IMG/VR virus record: IMGVR_UViG_3300046694_000296
Coordinates: 62,001 to 126,000 of that record
DNA: 64,000 nucleotides
Strand: one strand, 5' to 3'
Origin: a virus
Shown here: positions 45,760 to 55,300 of the stretch, piece after piece
Numbering within the stretch: position 1 is the first letter of the stretch
How the letters are laid out: each line of letters opens with the position of its first letter
Made by a program: the position numbers and the translations under genes
Notes under the pieces: generated by a model
The model's input: the letters and a program-made list of their open reading frames with translations, nothing else
Databases searched by the model: none
Told to the model about the DNA's origin: nothing

Positions 45760-46659
45760 ATGAACAAGTTCCTGATGAAACTGATGGCACACGGCGGCTA
45801 CATGGCACCCGAGGGCGAAGGCGGCTCCGGCGGCGGTGGCGTAGGCAGTGGGCCGGCAGGCGGCGAAGGTGGCTCCGGCGGTGAAGGCAAGGGCGCAGGT
45901 GCGGGCGACGGCAAATCCGGCGGCGAAGGCGGCCAGGGTGGCACGGGTGACCCGACCGGCGGCAAGAAGCCGACCGACGAAGAAGCGCGCCTGATCCGCG
46001 AAGTGATGGACAAGAAGGACAAGCTGAAGAACGCCACCTCGGCACTCGAGCAAGCGAATGCTCGGCTGAAGGAGTTCGACGGCATCGACGTCTCGCAGGT
46101 CAAGGCACTGCTGCGCGAAAAGGCCGAAGCTGAAACCGCCAAGCTCGAAGCGAAGGGCGAATGGGATCGCCTGAAGCAACAGATGGCCGACCAGCACGCC
46201 GCCGACATCGCCGCGCGCGAGCAAGCGGTGACTGCCGCGCAGTCGCAAGTGTCCGAGCTGCAGTCGCAGATCGCCGAGCTGACCGTCGGCAACGCCTTCG
46301 GCCAGTCCAAGTTCATCGCAGACGAGCTGACTCTCTCTGTTGCCAAGGCGCGTCGCATCTACGGCGCACATTTCGAGTTCAAGGACGGCGCGGTCGTCGC
46401 CTACGACAAGGCCGCCGGCGCGCGCGAGCGCACGATGCTGGTCGATTCGAAGGGCGAGCCGCTCGGTTTTGACGCGGCGCTCTCGAAGCTCGTCGATGGC
46501 GACCCCGACAAGGACACGCTCGTCAAGAGCAAGCTGCGGTCGGGCGCGGGTTCCAACACGAACCCGGCGGCTGCCCCGGGCGCCAAGCCTGGCGTGAGCG
46601 CACCGCTCACGGGCCGCGCGAAGATCGCTGCGGGCCTGAAGAGCGCGGGCCTGAAGTAA
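45760..46659 (+). CDS. Capsid scaffolding protein (DUF6651-like)
   Basis: Begins with about 55 Gly/Glu/Ser-rich residues, then charged helix with coiled-coil character (residues 70-185: RLIREVMDKKDKLKNATSAL, EKAEAETAKLEAKGEWDRLK) and a C-terminal domain (GNAFGQSKFIADELTLSVAK) similar to GP20/DUF6651 scaffold-type proteins. It would shape the procapsid and then leave. At 299 aa and lying between portal and capsid genes, the role is well supported by position. Confidence 0.78.
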   Translation: MNKFLMKLMAHGGYMAPEGEGGSGGGGVGSGPAGGEGGSGGEGKGAGAGDGKSGGEGGQGGTGDPTGGKKPTDEEARLIREVMDKKDKLKNATSALEQANARLKEFDGIDVSQVKALLREKAEAETAKLEAKGEWDRLKQQMADQHAADIAAREQAVTAAQSQVSELQSQIAELTVGNAFGQSKFIADELTLSVAKARRIYGAHFEFKDGAVVAYDKAAGARERTMLVDSKGEPLGFDAALSKLVDGDPDKDTLVKSKLRSGAGSNTNPAAAPGAKPGVSAPLTGRAKIAAGLKSAGLK

Positions 46660-46674
46660 GCCGGCGACAAAAAG

Positions 46675-46722
46675 TTGTAAACCCGTGGCATTCCTGTTAA
46701 AGTAAGTCGCGGGTTACTTACT
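46675..46722 (+). promoter_or_regulatory. Promoter with operator before the major capsid gene
   Basis: TTGTAA (46675-46680) and TTAAAG (46697-46702) are 16 bp apart. The dyad AGTAAGT...ACTTACT (46701-46722), containing the core AAGTCGCGGGTTACTT, covers the -10 edge and start site. Confidence 0.6.
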
Positions 46723-46753
46723 ACCCATTTTCTTTTCGAAAAGGAAGATTGAT

Positions 46754-47662
46754 ATGCCATTGCTGCGAGAAGAAGCCGACAAGCTGAGTAACAATCAGCT
46801 GGTCGCAGGCGTGATCGAGGAAATCATCGACAAGGATGAGCTCTTCGCGCTCCTGCCGTTCGTCGGCATCAACGGAAAGGCTTACGTCTACGATCGCGAG
46901 AACACCCTGCCGGACGCAGAGTTCTACGACGTGAACGACGAGCTGGATGAATCGGCTGGCACGTTCACCGAGGTCGTGGCGAAGCTGCGCATCCTCGCTG
47001 GTGACGTGGACGTCGACAAGTTCCTGCAGGAAACCGAGTCCGACACGAACGATCAGCGTGCTACGCAGATCGGTCTGAAGGCCAAGGCGGTTGCCCGCAA
47101 GTTCAAGCGCACGATCGCTCAAGGCGATTCGACGGCCAACGCGAAGGAATTCGACGGCCTGCCGAAGATGGTGTCGGCTGCCCAGACGCTCGACGCAGGC
47201 GGTGCGGCCAACGGCGCGGCGCTCACGCTGTCGATGCTCGACGAGCTCGGCGATGCGGTCATCAACGGCGCGGACGCATACGTGATGCGCCCGGGCACGA
47301 TCCGCGCATACCGCGCGCTGCTGTATGCAACCGGCGGCATCCAGCCGGCGATGGTCGAAGTGCCGAACTTCGGTCAGGCGATCCTCGGCCACAACGGCAT
47401 CCCCATCCTCCGTAACGACTTCCTGTCGAACACGGAGACGAAGGGCACCAACACGAACACGTGTTCGGTGTATGCGGTTCGCCTGAACGAACTGGACGGC
47501 TTCCACGGCCTCTGGGGCGGCAAGCAAGCCGGCATTCGCGTCGAGGACATCGGCACGGTGCAGAACAAGGATGCAGACCGCATCCGCGTGAAGTGGTATT
47601 GCGGCTCGGCGCTGAAGTCCACGCGCTCGCTGGCACGTCTGCGCGGCGTGACGAACGTCTAA
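46754..47662 (+). CDS. Major capsid protein
   Basis: 302 aa with the features of an HK97-fold structural protein that needs a separate scaffold: NNQLVAGVIEEIIDKDELFA near the start, the FYDVNDELDESAGTFTEVVA loop, a central ADAYVMRPGTIRAYRALLYA helix and a C-terminal GLWGGKQAGIRVEDIG strand set typical of DUF2184-like capsid proteins. Own promoter-operator, GGAAG ribosome site and strong terminator mark it as the most expressed late gene. Confidence 0.85.
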   Translation: MPLLREEADKLSNNQLVAGVIEEIIDKDELFALLPFVGINGKAYVYDRENTLPDAEFYDVNDELDESAGTFTEVVAKLRILAGDVDVDKFLQETESDTNDQRATQIGLKAKAVARKFKRTIAQGDSTANAKEFDGLPKMVSAAQTLDAGGAANGAALTLSMLDELGDAVINGADAYVMRPGTIRAYRALLYATGGIQPAMVEVPNFGQAILGHNGIPILRNDFLSNTETKGTNTNTCSVYAVRLNELDGFHGLWGGKQAGIRVEDIGTVQNKDADRIRVKWYCGSALKSTRSLARLRGVTNV

Positions 47663-47677
47663 ACGTTCGGCTGCTAG

Positions 47678-47699
47678 AGTAAGTCACCCGTGACTTACT
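47678..47699. promoter_or_regulatory. Operator dyad, best 22-bp copy
   Basis: Core AAGTCACCCGTGACTT (47681-47696), extended on both sides by AGT and ACT to a 22-bp dyad without mismatch except the CC centre. It lies right after the capsid gene and before its terminator. Confidence 0.75.
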
Positions 47700-47711
47700 T
47701 TCGCGTAAAAT

Positions 47712-47742
47712 AAAGGGCATGGGCTTCGGCTCATGCCCTTTT
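47712..47742 (+). terminator. Strong factor-independent terminator after the capsid gene
   Basis: AAAGGGCATG-GGC-TTCG-GCT-CATGCCCTTTT, a long stem with TTCG loop ending in T residues. Confidence 0.9.
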
Positions 47743-47768
47743 GCATATGAGCACATGAGGAACCTCAC

Positions 47769-48236
47769 ATGAAGATCAAGATGGTCCAGCCGGGCTACGA
47801 GCAGTTCACGGGCAACTTCGGCGGCGTTGAATTCGTCGACGGCGTGTCGGTCGCTGACGTCGCGCCGATGATTGCCACGCGCATCGCCAACGTCGTGCGT
47901 GTTGAGAACGCCGAAGACGGCGTGAACCCGTCGGCATCGCAGACGGCGCTCGACAGCTACTCGACGCCGATGGCGCTGCGCCCGCAAGACGTGCCGGCGG
48001 CGAAGCCCCAGAAATACACCGAAGCCGATCTCGAAGCCATCGCTGGCAAGGAAGGCATCAAGGGTCTGCGCAAGATCAGCGATCCGCTGGGCGTGAAGAG
48101 CAACGGCATTGCCGAGCTCATCGGGCTGATTCTCAAGTCGCAGGCACCGGCCGACACCGCGCAGTTCTTGGGCGAAGTGCCCTCGGACGTCGTGAAGGCT
48201 GAAGATGCCCCGACCGAAGCGCCGGCTGCGGAGTAA
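47769..48236 (+). CDS. Putative head-associated structural protein (155 aa)
   Basis: Begins VQPGYEQFTGNFGGVEFVDG, a pattern seen in phage genes following capsid genes, and ends with a KYTEADLEAIAGKEGIKGLR helical segment and acidic tail. It may be a head-tail connector partner or a decoration protein. The start has GAGGAACC upstream. No family named with certainty. Confidence 0.65.
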   Translation: MKIKMVQPGYEQFTGNFGGVEFVDGVSVADVAPMIATRIANVVRVENAEDGVNPSASQTALDSYSTPMALRPQDVPAAKPQKYTEADLEAIAGKEGIKGLRKISDPLGVKSNGIAELIGLILKSQAPADTAQFLGEVPSDVVKAEDAPTEAPAAE

Positions 48237-48239
48237 GGC

Positions 48240-49052
48240 ATGAACAAGTATCTCGCCGGTGAAACCGTCACCGTTACCTTTCCGATTGATGAAAGTCAGG
48301 GCGCGATGCCGGCCACGGCGAGCTACCGCCTGCTCGATGAAAACGAAGCCGTGCTCATCGAGCAGAGCATCGCGACCGACCCCGCCAATGGCGCGGTCAC
48401 GATCGTCATCGACGGCACGAAGAACCAACTGCCGATCGACGTGATTCGCTTCGCGTATGAAAACCATGACGTGCAGGCCGTGCGCGCCGCGCGCATCGTG
48501 CAGATCACGCTCGCCATGCCCAGTGGCACCTACCGCGCCTCCCAGACGTATCTGATCGAGGCCGCGTCGTTGCTGGTGCCTGGCACCAACAGCTTCCAGA
48601 CGATGACGAAGGCCAACCTCGTCGCGTTGGAGATTCCCCAGCTCAACGGCTGGGCTGCAGCCACCGACGAGCAGAAGATCGCCGCGATGGTGCAGGCACG
48701 ACTGAACCTCGGCCAGCTGCGCTACCGCTACCGGTTCGACGACAACTGGATGAACTACGTGATGCCGGAGTTCGCGCTCTACGCGATCACCTCGCTCTCG
48801 CAGGACGAGTATGTCCAGCTGCCCGCGGCGTTCCGTCACAACCTGGAGCGCGCACAGGTGATCGAGGCCGACTACCTGCTCAACGCCGACCCGGTGATGG
48901 CCCGGCGCAATCAGGGCATCGTGTCCGAGACGGTGGGCGACTCGACCACGAGCTTCAACCCGATTCGACCGCTCACGGGCCTCGTGTGCCCGCGCGCGAT
49001 GCAGGAAATGTCGCGCTACGTGCTGCGCCGCACCCGACTCTCGCGGACCTGA
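48240..49052 (+). CDS. Putative head-tail connector protein (270 aa)
   Basis: The N-terminal part is a beta domain (VTVTFPIDESQGAMPATASY, ANGAVTIVIDG), followed by an alpha-helical region with LRYRYRFDDNWMNYVMPEFA and PRAMQEMSRYVLRRT. Located between capsid and tail terminator genes, where adaptor (gp6-type) and stopper proteins are encoded. Role inferred from position and fold pattern. Confidence 0.6.
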   Translation: MNKYLAGETVTVTFPIDESQGAMPATASYRLLDENEAVLIEQSIATDPANGAVTIVIDGTKNQLPIDVIRFAYENHDVQAVRAARIVQITLAMPSGTYRASQTYLIEAASLLVPGTNSFQTMTKANLVALEIPQLNGWAAATDEQKIAAMVQARLNLGQLRYRYRFDDNWMNYVMPEFALYAITSLSQDEYVQLPAAFRHNLERAQVIEADYLLNADPVMARRNQGIVSETVGDSTTSFNPIRPLTGLVCPRAMQEMSRYVLRRTRLSRT

Positions 49053-49056
49053 AGCC

Positions 49057-49806
49057 ATGAAAAACGTCATCATCGACACCCTCGGCGAGTTCGCTGCATC
49101 GCAGACCGCCGGCTACCAGGCGGCGCTCGCCAATCTGGTGAGCGAGGGCATGAACGTCACGGCCCCGCCGCGGCGCCTGGCCTTAGCCACCATGCAGCGC
49201 TTGCAGGCAAGCACGCTCACCGCGCTCGCAGCCGTGTTCGACACGGCCGTGACCGACATCGTGCATGCGGCGATCGTCAACGCACACCCGGACGCCCCTG
49301 ACGCGCTCGTTGCGGCCATCTCGGCTGATGCCGCCTCCACCCGCAACGCCGTGCTCGGCACCGTGTCGGCCGCGCTCTCGAAGGACGCAGAGGTCGCCCA
49401 TGCACGGCTGCGCGAGTTCGCGCTCAAGGTGGAGCTCGTGCTCGCAGCGGGCGGGCGCGGCTACAGCTCGGCCGTCATGCACGCGGCGATCGCCGAGCGA
49501 CAGCGCGGCATCACCTTCGGGCAGACCGACACGCTCGGGCGACGCTGGAAGAGCGCGCAGTTCGTCGCGGCCACGCTGCGCGGGGCGCTTCAGCACGTCT
49601 ACGCCGATGCGTTCGTGCGCGCGGCCGCCGCGCGGGGCGATGAAGGTGTCGCGCTGCAGTATGCGGACCCCGAGCATGAGGGCCACGGAGACGTGATCCC
49701 GATGTCCGGGTATCTCGACGTGCGCAACGAGATTTTCCATCCGAACTCCCGCGCCACGCTCGCGCGGGTGGACGCGCAAGGGGGCGGCGATGTTTCGGGG
49801 CAATAA
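49057..49806 (+). CDS. Putative minor head protein (249 aa)
   Basis: Helical Ala-rich first 170 residues, then a more compact end (GDVIPMSGYLDVRNEIFHPN) with the R-x-EIFHPNSR element that recalls minor head/morphogenesis proteins. Its unusually high Ala content suggests long helices. It overlaps the next gene by 17 nt. Function inferred from neighbourhood only. Confidence 0.55.
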   Translation: MKNVIIDTLGEFAASQTAGYQAALANLVSEGMNVTAPPRRLALATMQRLQASTLTALAAVFDTAVTDIVHAAIVNAHPDAPDALVAAISADAASTRNAVLGTVSAALSKDAEVAHARLREFALKVELVLAAGGRGYSSAVMHAAIAERQRGITFGQTDTLGRRWKSAQFVAATLRGALQHVYADAFVRAAAARGDEGVALQYADPEHEGHGDVIPMSGYLDVRNEIFHPNSRATLARVDAQGGGDVSGQ

Positions 49807-50134
49807 GCCGTGCATCGTGGCCTTGGCGGGCGAGCGCAACCTCTACGGTGAGGAGCAAGCGCCGGCCGCGGGCGTCACCGAGCGCTGCGCGGTGGTGGAG
49901 CTCATTCAGAAAGCGGCCATGACCAACCAGCGCGCGCAGATGGCGGGCTCGATGGCTCACGCCGAGGATCTGGCGATCACCAGCAAGATCAGGCTGGAAC
50001 CCGGCACGGCCGCGGTCCTTGGTGCGCAGATCACGGTCGATGGCGTGCAGTTGCGCGTCGTCTCGATCACGCCCAAGAACACCACCTACGGCCAGCTCGA
50101 TCACTACGACGTGGAGTGTGTGCCGTGGGTCTAG
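49790..50134 (+). CDS. Putative head-tail stopper / minor capsid protein (114 aa)
   Basis: Beta-rich small protein (ERCAVVELIQ, LEPGTAAVLGAQITVDGVQL, VVSITPKNTTYGQLDHYDVE) with the size and order of head-closure (stopper) proteins between connector and tail-terminator genes. Starts inside the previous gene and overlaps the next by 10 nt. Confidence 0.6.
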   Translation: MFRGNKPCIVALAGERNLYGEEQAPAAGVTERCAVVELIQKAAMTNQRAQMAGSMAHAEDLAITSKIRLEPGTAAVLGAQITVDGVQLRVVSITPKNTTYGQLDHYDVECVPWV

Positions 50135-50583
50135 TCAAGAGCAACTTCAACCCCGAGCTGCTGGCGATGAAGATTCAGCGCATCGGCGACACTGCCGCGC
50201 GCCGCATTCTGGGTGTGATGCGGGAAGAGGGCGACAAGATCGCGGAGCTCGCGCGTGAGAACGCACCGGTCGATGACGGCGAGCTCGAGGACGCGATTCA
50301 GGTGGTCGAGAACCGCGGCGGGCCGAACGGGCGCACGGTGGTGAGCGTGCAGGTCGATCCGACAGCCACCGACAGCAAAGGGGTGCCGGTCATCCAATAC
50401 GCACGGGTCATGCACGAGGCGCTTGCGCCCTACGGCACGGGCGCGTTTCACCTCGGGCCTGCCTCGCGTGCGAAAGACGGCGGCGGCGGGCGCGTCGGGG
50501 GCAAGTTCATGGAGCGTGCGATGCGATCCCGCATCGGCGAGATGGGCAAGAAGGTCAAGCAGATCGTGAAGGAGTCGACGTAA
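50125..50583 (+). CDS. HK97 gp10-like tail completion protein
   Basis: ELLAMKIQRIGDTAARRILG, then AELARENAPVDDGELEDAIQ and a C-terminal IQYARVMHEALAPYGTGAF with RVGGKFMERAMRSRIGEM, the plan of HK97 gp10-family proteins that act in head-tail joining. GTG 50125 is used with GGAG upstream. It overlaps the next gene by 1 nt. 152 aa. Confidence 0.8.
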   Translation: MGLVKSNFNPELLAMKIQRIGDTAARRILGVMREEGDKIAELARENAPVDDGELEDAIQVVENRGGPNGRTVVSVQVDPTATDSKGVPVIQYARVMHEALAPYGTGAFHLGPASRAKDGGGGRVGGKFMERAMRSRIGEMGKKVKQIVKEST

Positions 50584-50969
50584 TGCACCTGGAACCGATT
50601 GCGGCGCTGCTAGAGGAGAAGGGCATCGGCAAGCGCGCCAAGACGATTTTCATCAACGAGATGCGGGTCGAGGACTCGGGCATCCTGCTCAAGCCCGACT
50701 ACAAGGGCACGGCGATCGACCCGGAGCTGCCCGGCTACTTCAAGGGCGCATTCGCCCTTGTGGTGCGGGCCAAGGGCTACGCGGCGGGCGCGGCGCTCAT
50801 CAAGCGGGCGATGGATGCGCTCTGGATCGAGCAGCAAACCGAGCTCGCCGACGGCATGACGGTGAAGTGGTGCCGCGCACGCACGCTGCCGATCAACTAC
50901 CCGGTGCCCGCCACCGGCGTCACCGAGTTCGTGGTGAACATTGACTGCTGCTATGTCAAGCCTGTATAG
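50583..50969 (+). CDS. Putative tail terminator (minor capsid 3-like, 128 aa)
   Basis: The order gp10-like, this gene, tail tube is the classical place of the tail terminator that caps the tube during assembly. The sequence (HLEPIAALLEEKGIGKRAKT at the start, then a beta-rich part ending ATGVTEFVVNIDCCYV) agrees with that class and with the phage minor capsid 3 family. Followed by a TATAGT-operator element. Confidence 0.6.
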   Translation: MHLEPIAALLEEKGIGKRAKTIFINEMRVEDSGILLKPDYKGTAIDPELPGYFKGAFALVVRAKGYAAGAALIKRAMDALWIEQQTELADGMTVKWCRARTLPINYPVPATGVTEFVVNIDCCYVKPV

Positions 50970-50987
50970 TCTAGTAACGAGTTACTT
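50965..50987 (+). promoter_or_regulatory. TATAGT box with operator dyad
   Basis: TATAGT (50965-50970) overlaps the end of the upstream gene; TAGTAACGAGTTACTT (50972-50987) follows directly, before the tail tube gene. Confidence 0.65.
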
Positions 50988-51022
50988 ACCGTAACTCCGA
51001 CCTCTTTGCAAAGGAGTTTTGA

Positions 51023-51544
51023 GTGGCAAGCGATACCAAAAACGTAAAGATGGGCGTCTGCCTGGTCTATTACAAGGGCGTGGATCTGGGCTACACCCAG
51101 GGCGGCGTCCAAGTGACCGTGACCACGGAAACCCACAAGACGAACGTGGACCAGTTCGGCAAGACCACCGTCAACGAGCAGATCATGAGCCGTGACGTGT
51201 CGGTGAAGGTGCCGCTGGCTGAAACCACGCTCGAAAACCTCGTCGCGACGATGCCGGGCGCATCGCTCTCGGGCACGGGCGCCGACAAGAAGGTGATCGT
51301 CACGACCGGCGTTGGCATGTCGCTGCTCGACATCGCCGGCGAGCTGCGCCTGCACCCGAAGGACAAGGCAGTGGACGACTACAGCGAGGACTTCGTGATC
51401 CCGCTGGCAGCAACGTCGGGCGGCCTGAACTTCGCCTACGAAGTCGAAAAGGAACGAATCTTCGACGTGACCTTCCAGGGCTACCCGGACTCGGCCACCG
51501 AAGAGCTGTTCGCCATCGGCGGCGCGCCGACGGTCACCCCGTAA
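51023..51544 (+). CDS. Major tail tube protein
   Basis: 173 aa, GTG start after AAGGAG. Beta-rich with YYKGVDLGYTQGGVQVTVTT, SRDVSVKVPLAETTLENLVA and a C-terminal YEVEKERIFDVTFQGYPDSA, the pattern of siphophage tube subunits that form the hollow tail. Between tail terminator and chaperone genes, in the standard place, with its own promoter-like element. Confidence 0.8.
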   Translation: MASDTKNVKMGVCLVYYKGVDLGYTQGGVQVTVTTETHKTNVDQFGKTTVNEQIMSRDVSVKVPLAETTLENLVATMPGASLSGTGADKKVIVTTGVGMSLLDIAGELRLHPKDKAVDDYSEDFVIPLAATSGGLNFAYEVEKERIFDVTFQGYPDSATEELFAIGGAPTVTP

Positions 51545-51553
51545 CGGGCGAGT

Positions 51554-51569
51554 AAGTCACCCGTAACTT
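51554..51569. promoter_or_regulatory. Operator dyad
   Basis: AAGTCACCCGTAACTT, preceded by AGT, lies right after the tail tube gene, followed by a GGCCGGC-TCAC-GCCGGCC hairpin (51577-51594). Confidence 0.7.
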
Positions 51570-51616
51570 GACACAAGGCCGGCTCACGCCGGCCTGCCTA
51601 CATCGGATACCTCATC

Positions 51617-51964
51617 ATGAGCCAAGTGAAAGTCCTGAATCTCGACACCCTGCCCACGAGCGCCCCGCAACGCGTGGTGACCATCGGCGGCGTCGAATAC
51701 CCGGTGAAAGAGATGGACGTCGAGGGTTTCATCGAGACGAACCTCGCCGCTGACCGCCTGAAGGATCAGACCGATCCGAAGGTGCAGATCGAAGAAATGA
51801 TCGCCTCGATCAAGCGCGCGGTGGAGATCCCCGACGCGGTGCTGAACAAGCTGCCGCTCGAAAAGCTCGGCGTGCTGGTCGCCTTCCTGCGCGGGCTGTT
51901 CGATCCCGACAAGAAGGACGTCGAAGGTGCTGCGGGCACCGAGGGCGACGCCGAAAAAAAGTAA
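51617..51964 (+). CDS. Tail assembly chaperone, short form (115 aa)
   Basis: Equivalent to lambda gpG: a soluble acidic protein that coats the tape measure protein before tube polymerisation. Beta start (RVVTIGGVEYPVKEMDVEGF) then helices. It stops at TAA 51962, immediately after the slippery run described in the long form. Upstream hairpin 51577-51594. Confidence 0.85.
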   Translation: MSQVKVLNLDTLPTSAPQRVVTIGGVEYPVKEMDVEGFIETNLAADRLKDQTDPKVQIEEMIASIKRAVEIPDAVLNKLPLEKLGVLVAFLRGLFDPDKKDVEGAAGTEGDAEKK

Positions 51965-52302
51965 CGCTGCCGGGTGATGAGAAGGAGGTCGATCTTGACT
52001 TCAGCCTGCTCTTCACCCGCGTGCAACGGCATTACCGCATGACGTATTGGGAAGTGATGGCACTTCCCATTCGCGCTTTCTGGACTCTGAACCGCAACAT
52101 CAACCGGCTGCTCGCGGAAGAAGACCTCCGCGCCATGATGATGCACATGGCCCGCCAAAGCCCCGAGGGCGCGCGGGATCATGAAATCAAGCTCCGAGCC
52201 GAGCTCTATCAGACGGAACAGAAGTTCGATCCGCTGAACGAGAAGAGAGACGAAGCGGGCTTCGCGGAGCTGAAAGCGATGGTGGCCCGTCCGACACAGT
52301 GA
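51617..52302 (+). CDS. Tail assembly chaperone, long form made by -1 frameshift (228 aa)
   Basis: Equivalent to lambda gpGT. The heptamer A-AAA-AAG (51955-51961) lies directly before the TAA of the short form; a -1 slip reads VTLPGDEKEV and stays open to 52302, adding 113 residues (WEVMALPIRAFWTLNRNINR and on). A-AAA-AAG is the most slippery -1 signal known in E. coli. No independent start with a ribosome site precedes the second part, apart from a weak GTG at 52021. The T-like extension recruits tube subunits to the tape measure. Confidence 0.88.
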
Positions 52303-52312
52303 CAGGACGAAG

Positions 52313-55300
52313 ATGGCAAGCAACCTCGAAAACGTAGGCTATAACCTGATCCTCGATGACTCGGGGTTCAGGGTCACCGCGCAAAGCACCGCCGCACAGC
52401 TCAAGGCGCTCGAAGCCCAGTTCGCGAGCACCGGGCAAGGTGTCAAGGCCATCGAGCAGAAGATCAACTCGGCCGGGGTTGCGTTTCACCAGTGGGTCAC
52501 CACCATCGGCGCGGTCAAGTTCGCGCTGATGGACATCGACAGCGTGTTCCTCACGCTGCCGCGCTCGATCATGGAGACGGCCGGCGAGCTCGAAAAGCTC
52601 ACCACGGTCCTGAAGGGCTTGTCCACCGCCGCGGACGAAGCGGGCCGCAACGCGGACGCCGCGCTCGGCAAGAAGTTCATCCTGAACCTCGAACAGAACG
52701 CGCCGTTCAAGCTCGCCGCGCTCACCGACACGTTCGTCAAATTCAAGACCGTCGGCATCGACCCCACCAAGGGCGCGATGGAAGCGCTCATCAATCAGGT
52801 TGCGAAATACGGCGGCGGGTCCGAACAGCTCAAGAGTGCGTCGCTTGCGATTCAGCAGATGGCGGGCAAGGGCGTCGTCTCGCTGCAGGAGCTCCGACTC
52901 CAGCTCTCGCAGGCTATCCCCAACGCGGCGCAGGCAATGGCCGACGGCATGGGTATGTCGATGGGCGAATTGACCAAGAAGATCTCCACCGGCACGGTGA
53001 GCTCCGAGATGGCGATTCGCAAGATGCTCGCGGTGTTCACGCTCGACTCGCTTGGCTCCGCTGCCGAGCAGATGAAGACGTGGCAGGGCGAGATCGAAAA
53101 GCTGAACGTGCGCTGGGAGCTTTTCAAGAACGACGTGGCCGAAGCCGGCATGTTCGACGCGGCCAAGAAAGAGCTCGAGGACATCATGGGGCTCTTCGGC
53201 ACGGAGACGGCGAAGAACTGGTCCAAAGACCTGTCGAACTCGTTCGTCTCGATGATCGGGCTCTTCCACGACGGGCGCGAGGTGCTGCAAGAATACATTC
53301 CGCAATTGCTGACCATCAGCAAGCTGGTATTGGCCGCCTTCGCCACGAACATGCTGTCGAACTTCCTGACGGGCATGCGCAACGCGGTCGTCGGCATGAA
53401 CGCGTCGTGGCGCGAATACGCCGCCAACGCGATCACGGCACAGGGAGCGGTTGCCGCCAAGCAATTGTCGGTGACCGAGCAGATCCTCGCCGCAGATGCG
53501 AAGCGCATGGCAAGCATCGCGCAGGAAAGTGAGCTGCGGCAGGAGGCGCTTGCGCGCGAGATCGCCAACAATCAGAAGCTCATGCTCATCTACGACGCGG
53601 CCGATGCCCGTCGGGACGCCGCGCGCCAGGCCGAGTATGCCAAGGAGATCGCCAACAACGAGAAGCGCCTGGCCGCGAACATGGCGTTTCTTGCTCAGCT
53701 GAAGGCAGAGCACGCTGCCTATGAAGCTGCGCTCGTGCCCCTGCAATTCAACTCTATGAAGCTCGGGCAGGCGAACAGCCCAGCTACGGCCGCCGAGTAT
53801 GTCGCCGCGCAGAAGCAGACCGACGCGATGCAGCGCAACGTTCAGTTGACCGCCGCGCAGATCGACGTTGTGACGCGCGACACCGCGGCGCTCATGGAGA
53901 AGACTGCAGCGCTCAAGGGTGTCGCCGCCGCTGAACTCGCGAACGCAGAGGCTACCGGGCGCAACAGCGCGATGTTGGTCGCGCACAACGCCGAGCTCGC
54001 GACCGGTATTCGCGCCGAGCGCGAGATGGTCAACAACATGACCGCAATGACGCGCGGCGCCGCGATGATGGAATCGGGCCTTCTCAAGCTCAAGTTCGTC
54101 TTCAACGCGCTCGGCGGCTGGATCGGCCTCGTGTCGATTGCGGTGGTCGCGGGCATCGGCTTCTGGCAGAAGTATCGGCAGGCGGCCAAGGACGCGGCAC
54201 AGGCAGCGCTCGACGCGGCCAACGTCAAGAACATCATCGCTAAGGGCGAAGCGGACAAAGACGCCGTGGCGCGCCAGAACACGGCGCTCACCAACAATCA
54301 GGCCGAGCTGGGCCTGGTCGAGACGCAGATCCAGAACCGCAAGAACGGGATCGGCGACGACGGCACGACCATGATCCCCCGCGCGGGTGAGAACGATCCC
54401 GAGGTCAAGGCGCTTCGGGCAAAGGCCGCGGCGCTGCGCTCGGCCGGCGAAGACATCAAGCGGGTGCGTGACCAGCTCCAGGCGCAGGTCGATGACAAGA
54501 GCGCCGAGCTCGCGAGCCACAGCTACGCGAACCAGTATGAGACGGAGACGAATAAGCAGCTCTCCGGGCTGACGGCCGCGAAGAGCCGCGAGATCGCAAC
54601 GCTGCAGACGAACTTCGCCAAGACAACGGCGACGATGGACAAGCAGTCGAAGGAATACACGGCGCTTGCCAATCAGCTGGCGACCGACAAGAACAAGGTC
54701 GAGCAGAAGATCAGCACGGACTATATCGCGGCGCTCAACAAGCGGCAGGCCGAGCTCGCCGATGCGATCGTCAACAACAAGTTCACGGGCAAAGGCAAGG
54801 AGCTTGAGGCGCAGAAGCTCGCGGCGGCCAGGGAGCAGGAGCGCATTGCTCAGCAGCTTTCGAACGCCCAGAGCGGCCTGCAGGCACTTGCCGCGCCCAA
54901 TGAATATGTCGCGGGCAAGGACAAGAAGACGGCGGCCGCCAAGCCGCCGACGGACCTCTTCGCCAAGAAGAACGCCGACATCAAGTCGCAGCTCGCGCAG
55001 GCAACCAACGAGCTGAAGATGATCGTCTCGGGCGCCTCCGAGTATGACCAGATTCGCGTGGGCGCCGAGGCCAAGATCCGCGCGATCTGGGAGAACGGCG
55101 AACTCGACACGAAGGGCCACGGCAAGGGCGCGAAGAACAGCCGCCCGGCTTGGGACAGTGCGGAGGTGCGGGGACTCATCGACGATGAGACGATGCTCAA
55201 GATCACTGAGAATGCCAAGAGCCAGATGGAATCGCTCAAAGGCAAGCTCGCGCCGCTCGCCGCTGAGTATCAGGAGAGCATCAAGAAGCTGATGGCCGGC

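Noticed and set aside
44467-46371. 634-codon minus-strand open frame
   Set aside because: Antisense to portal and scaffold genes, which are well supported.
47262-49079. 605-codon minus-strand open frame
   Set aside because: Antisense to capsid and connector genes; Arg/His-rich shadow composition.
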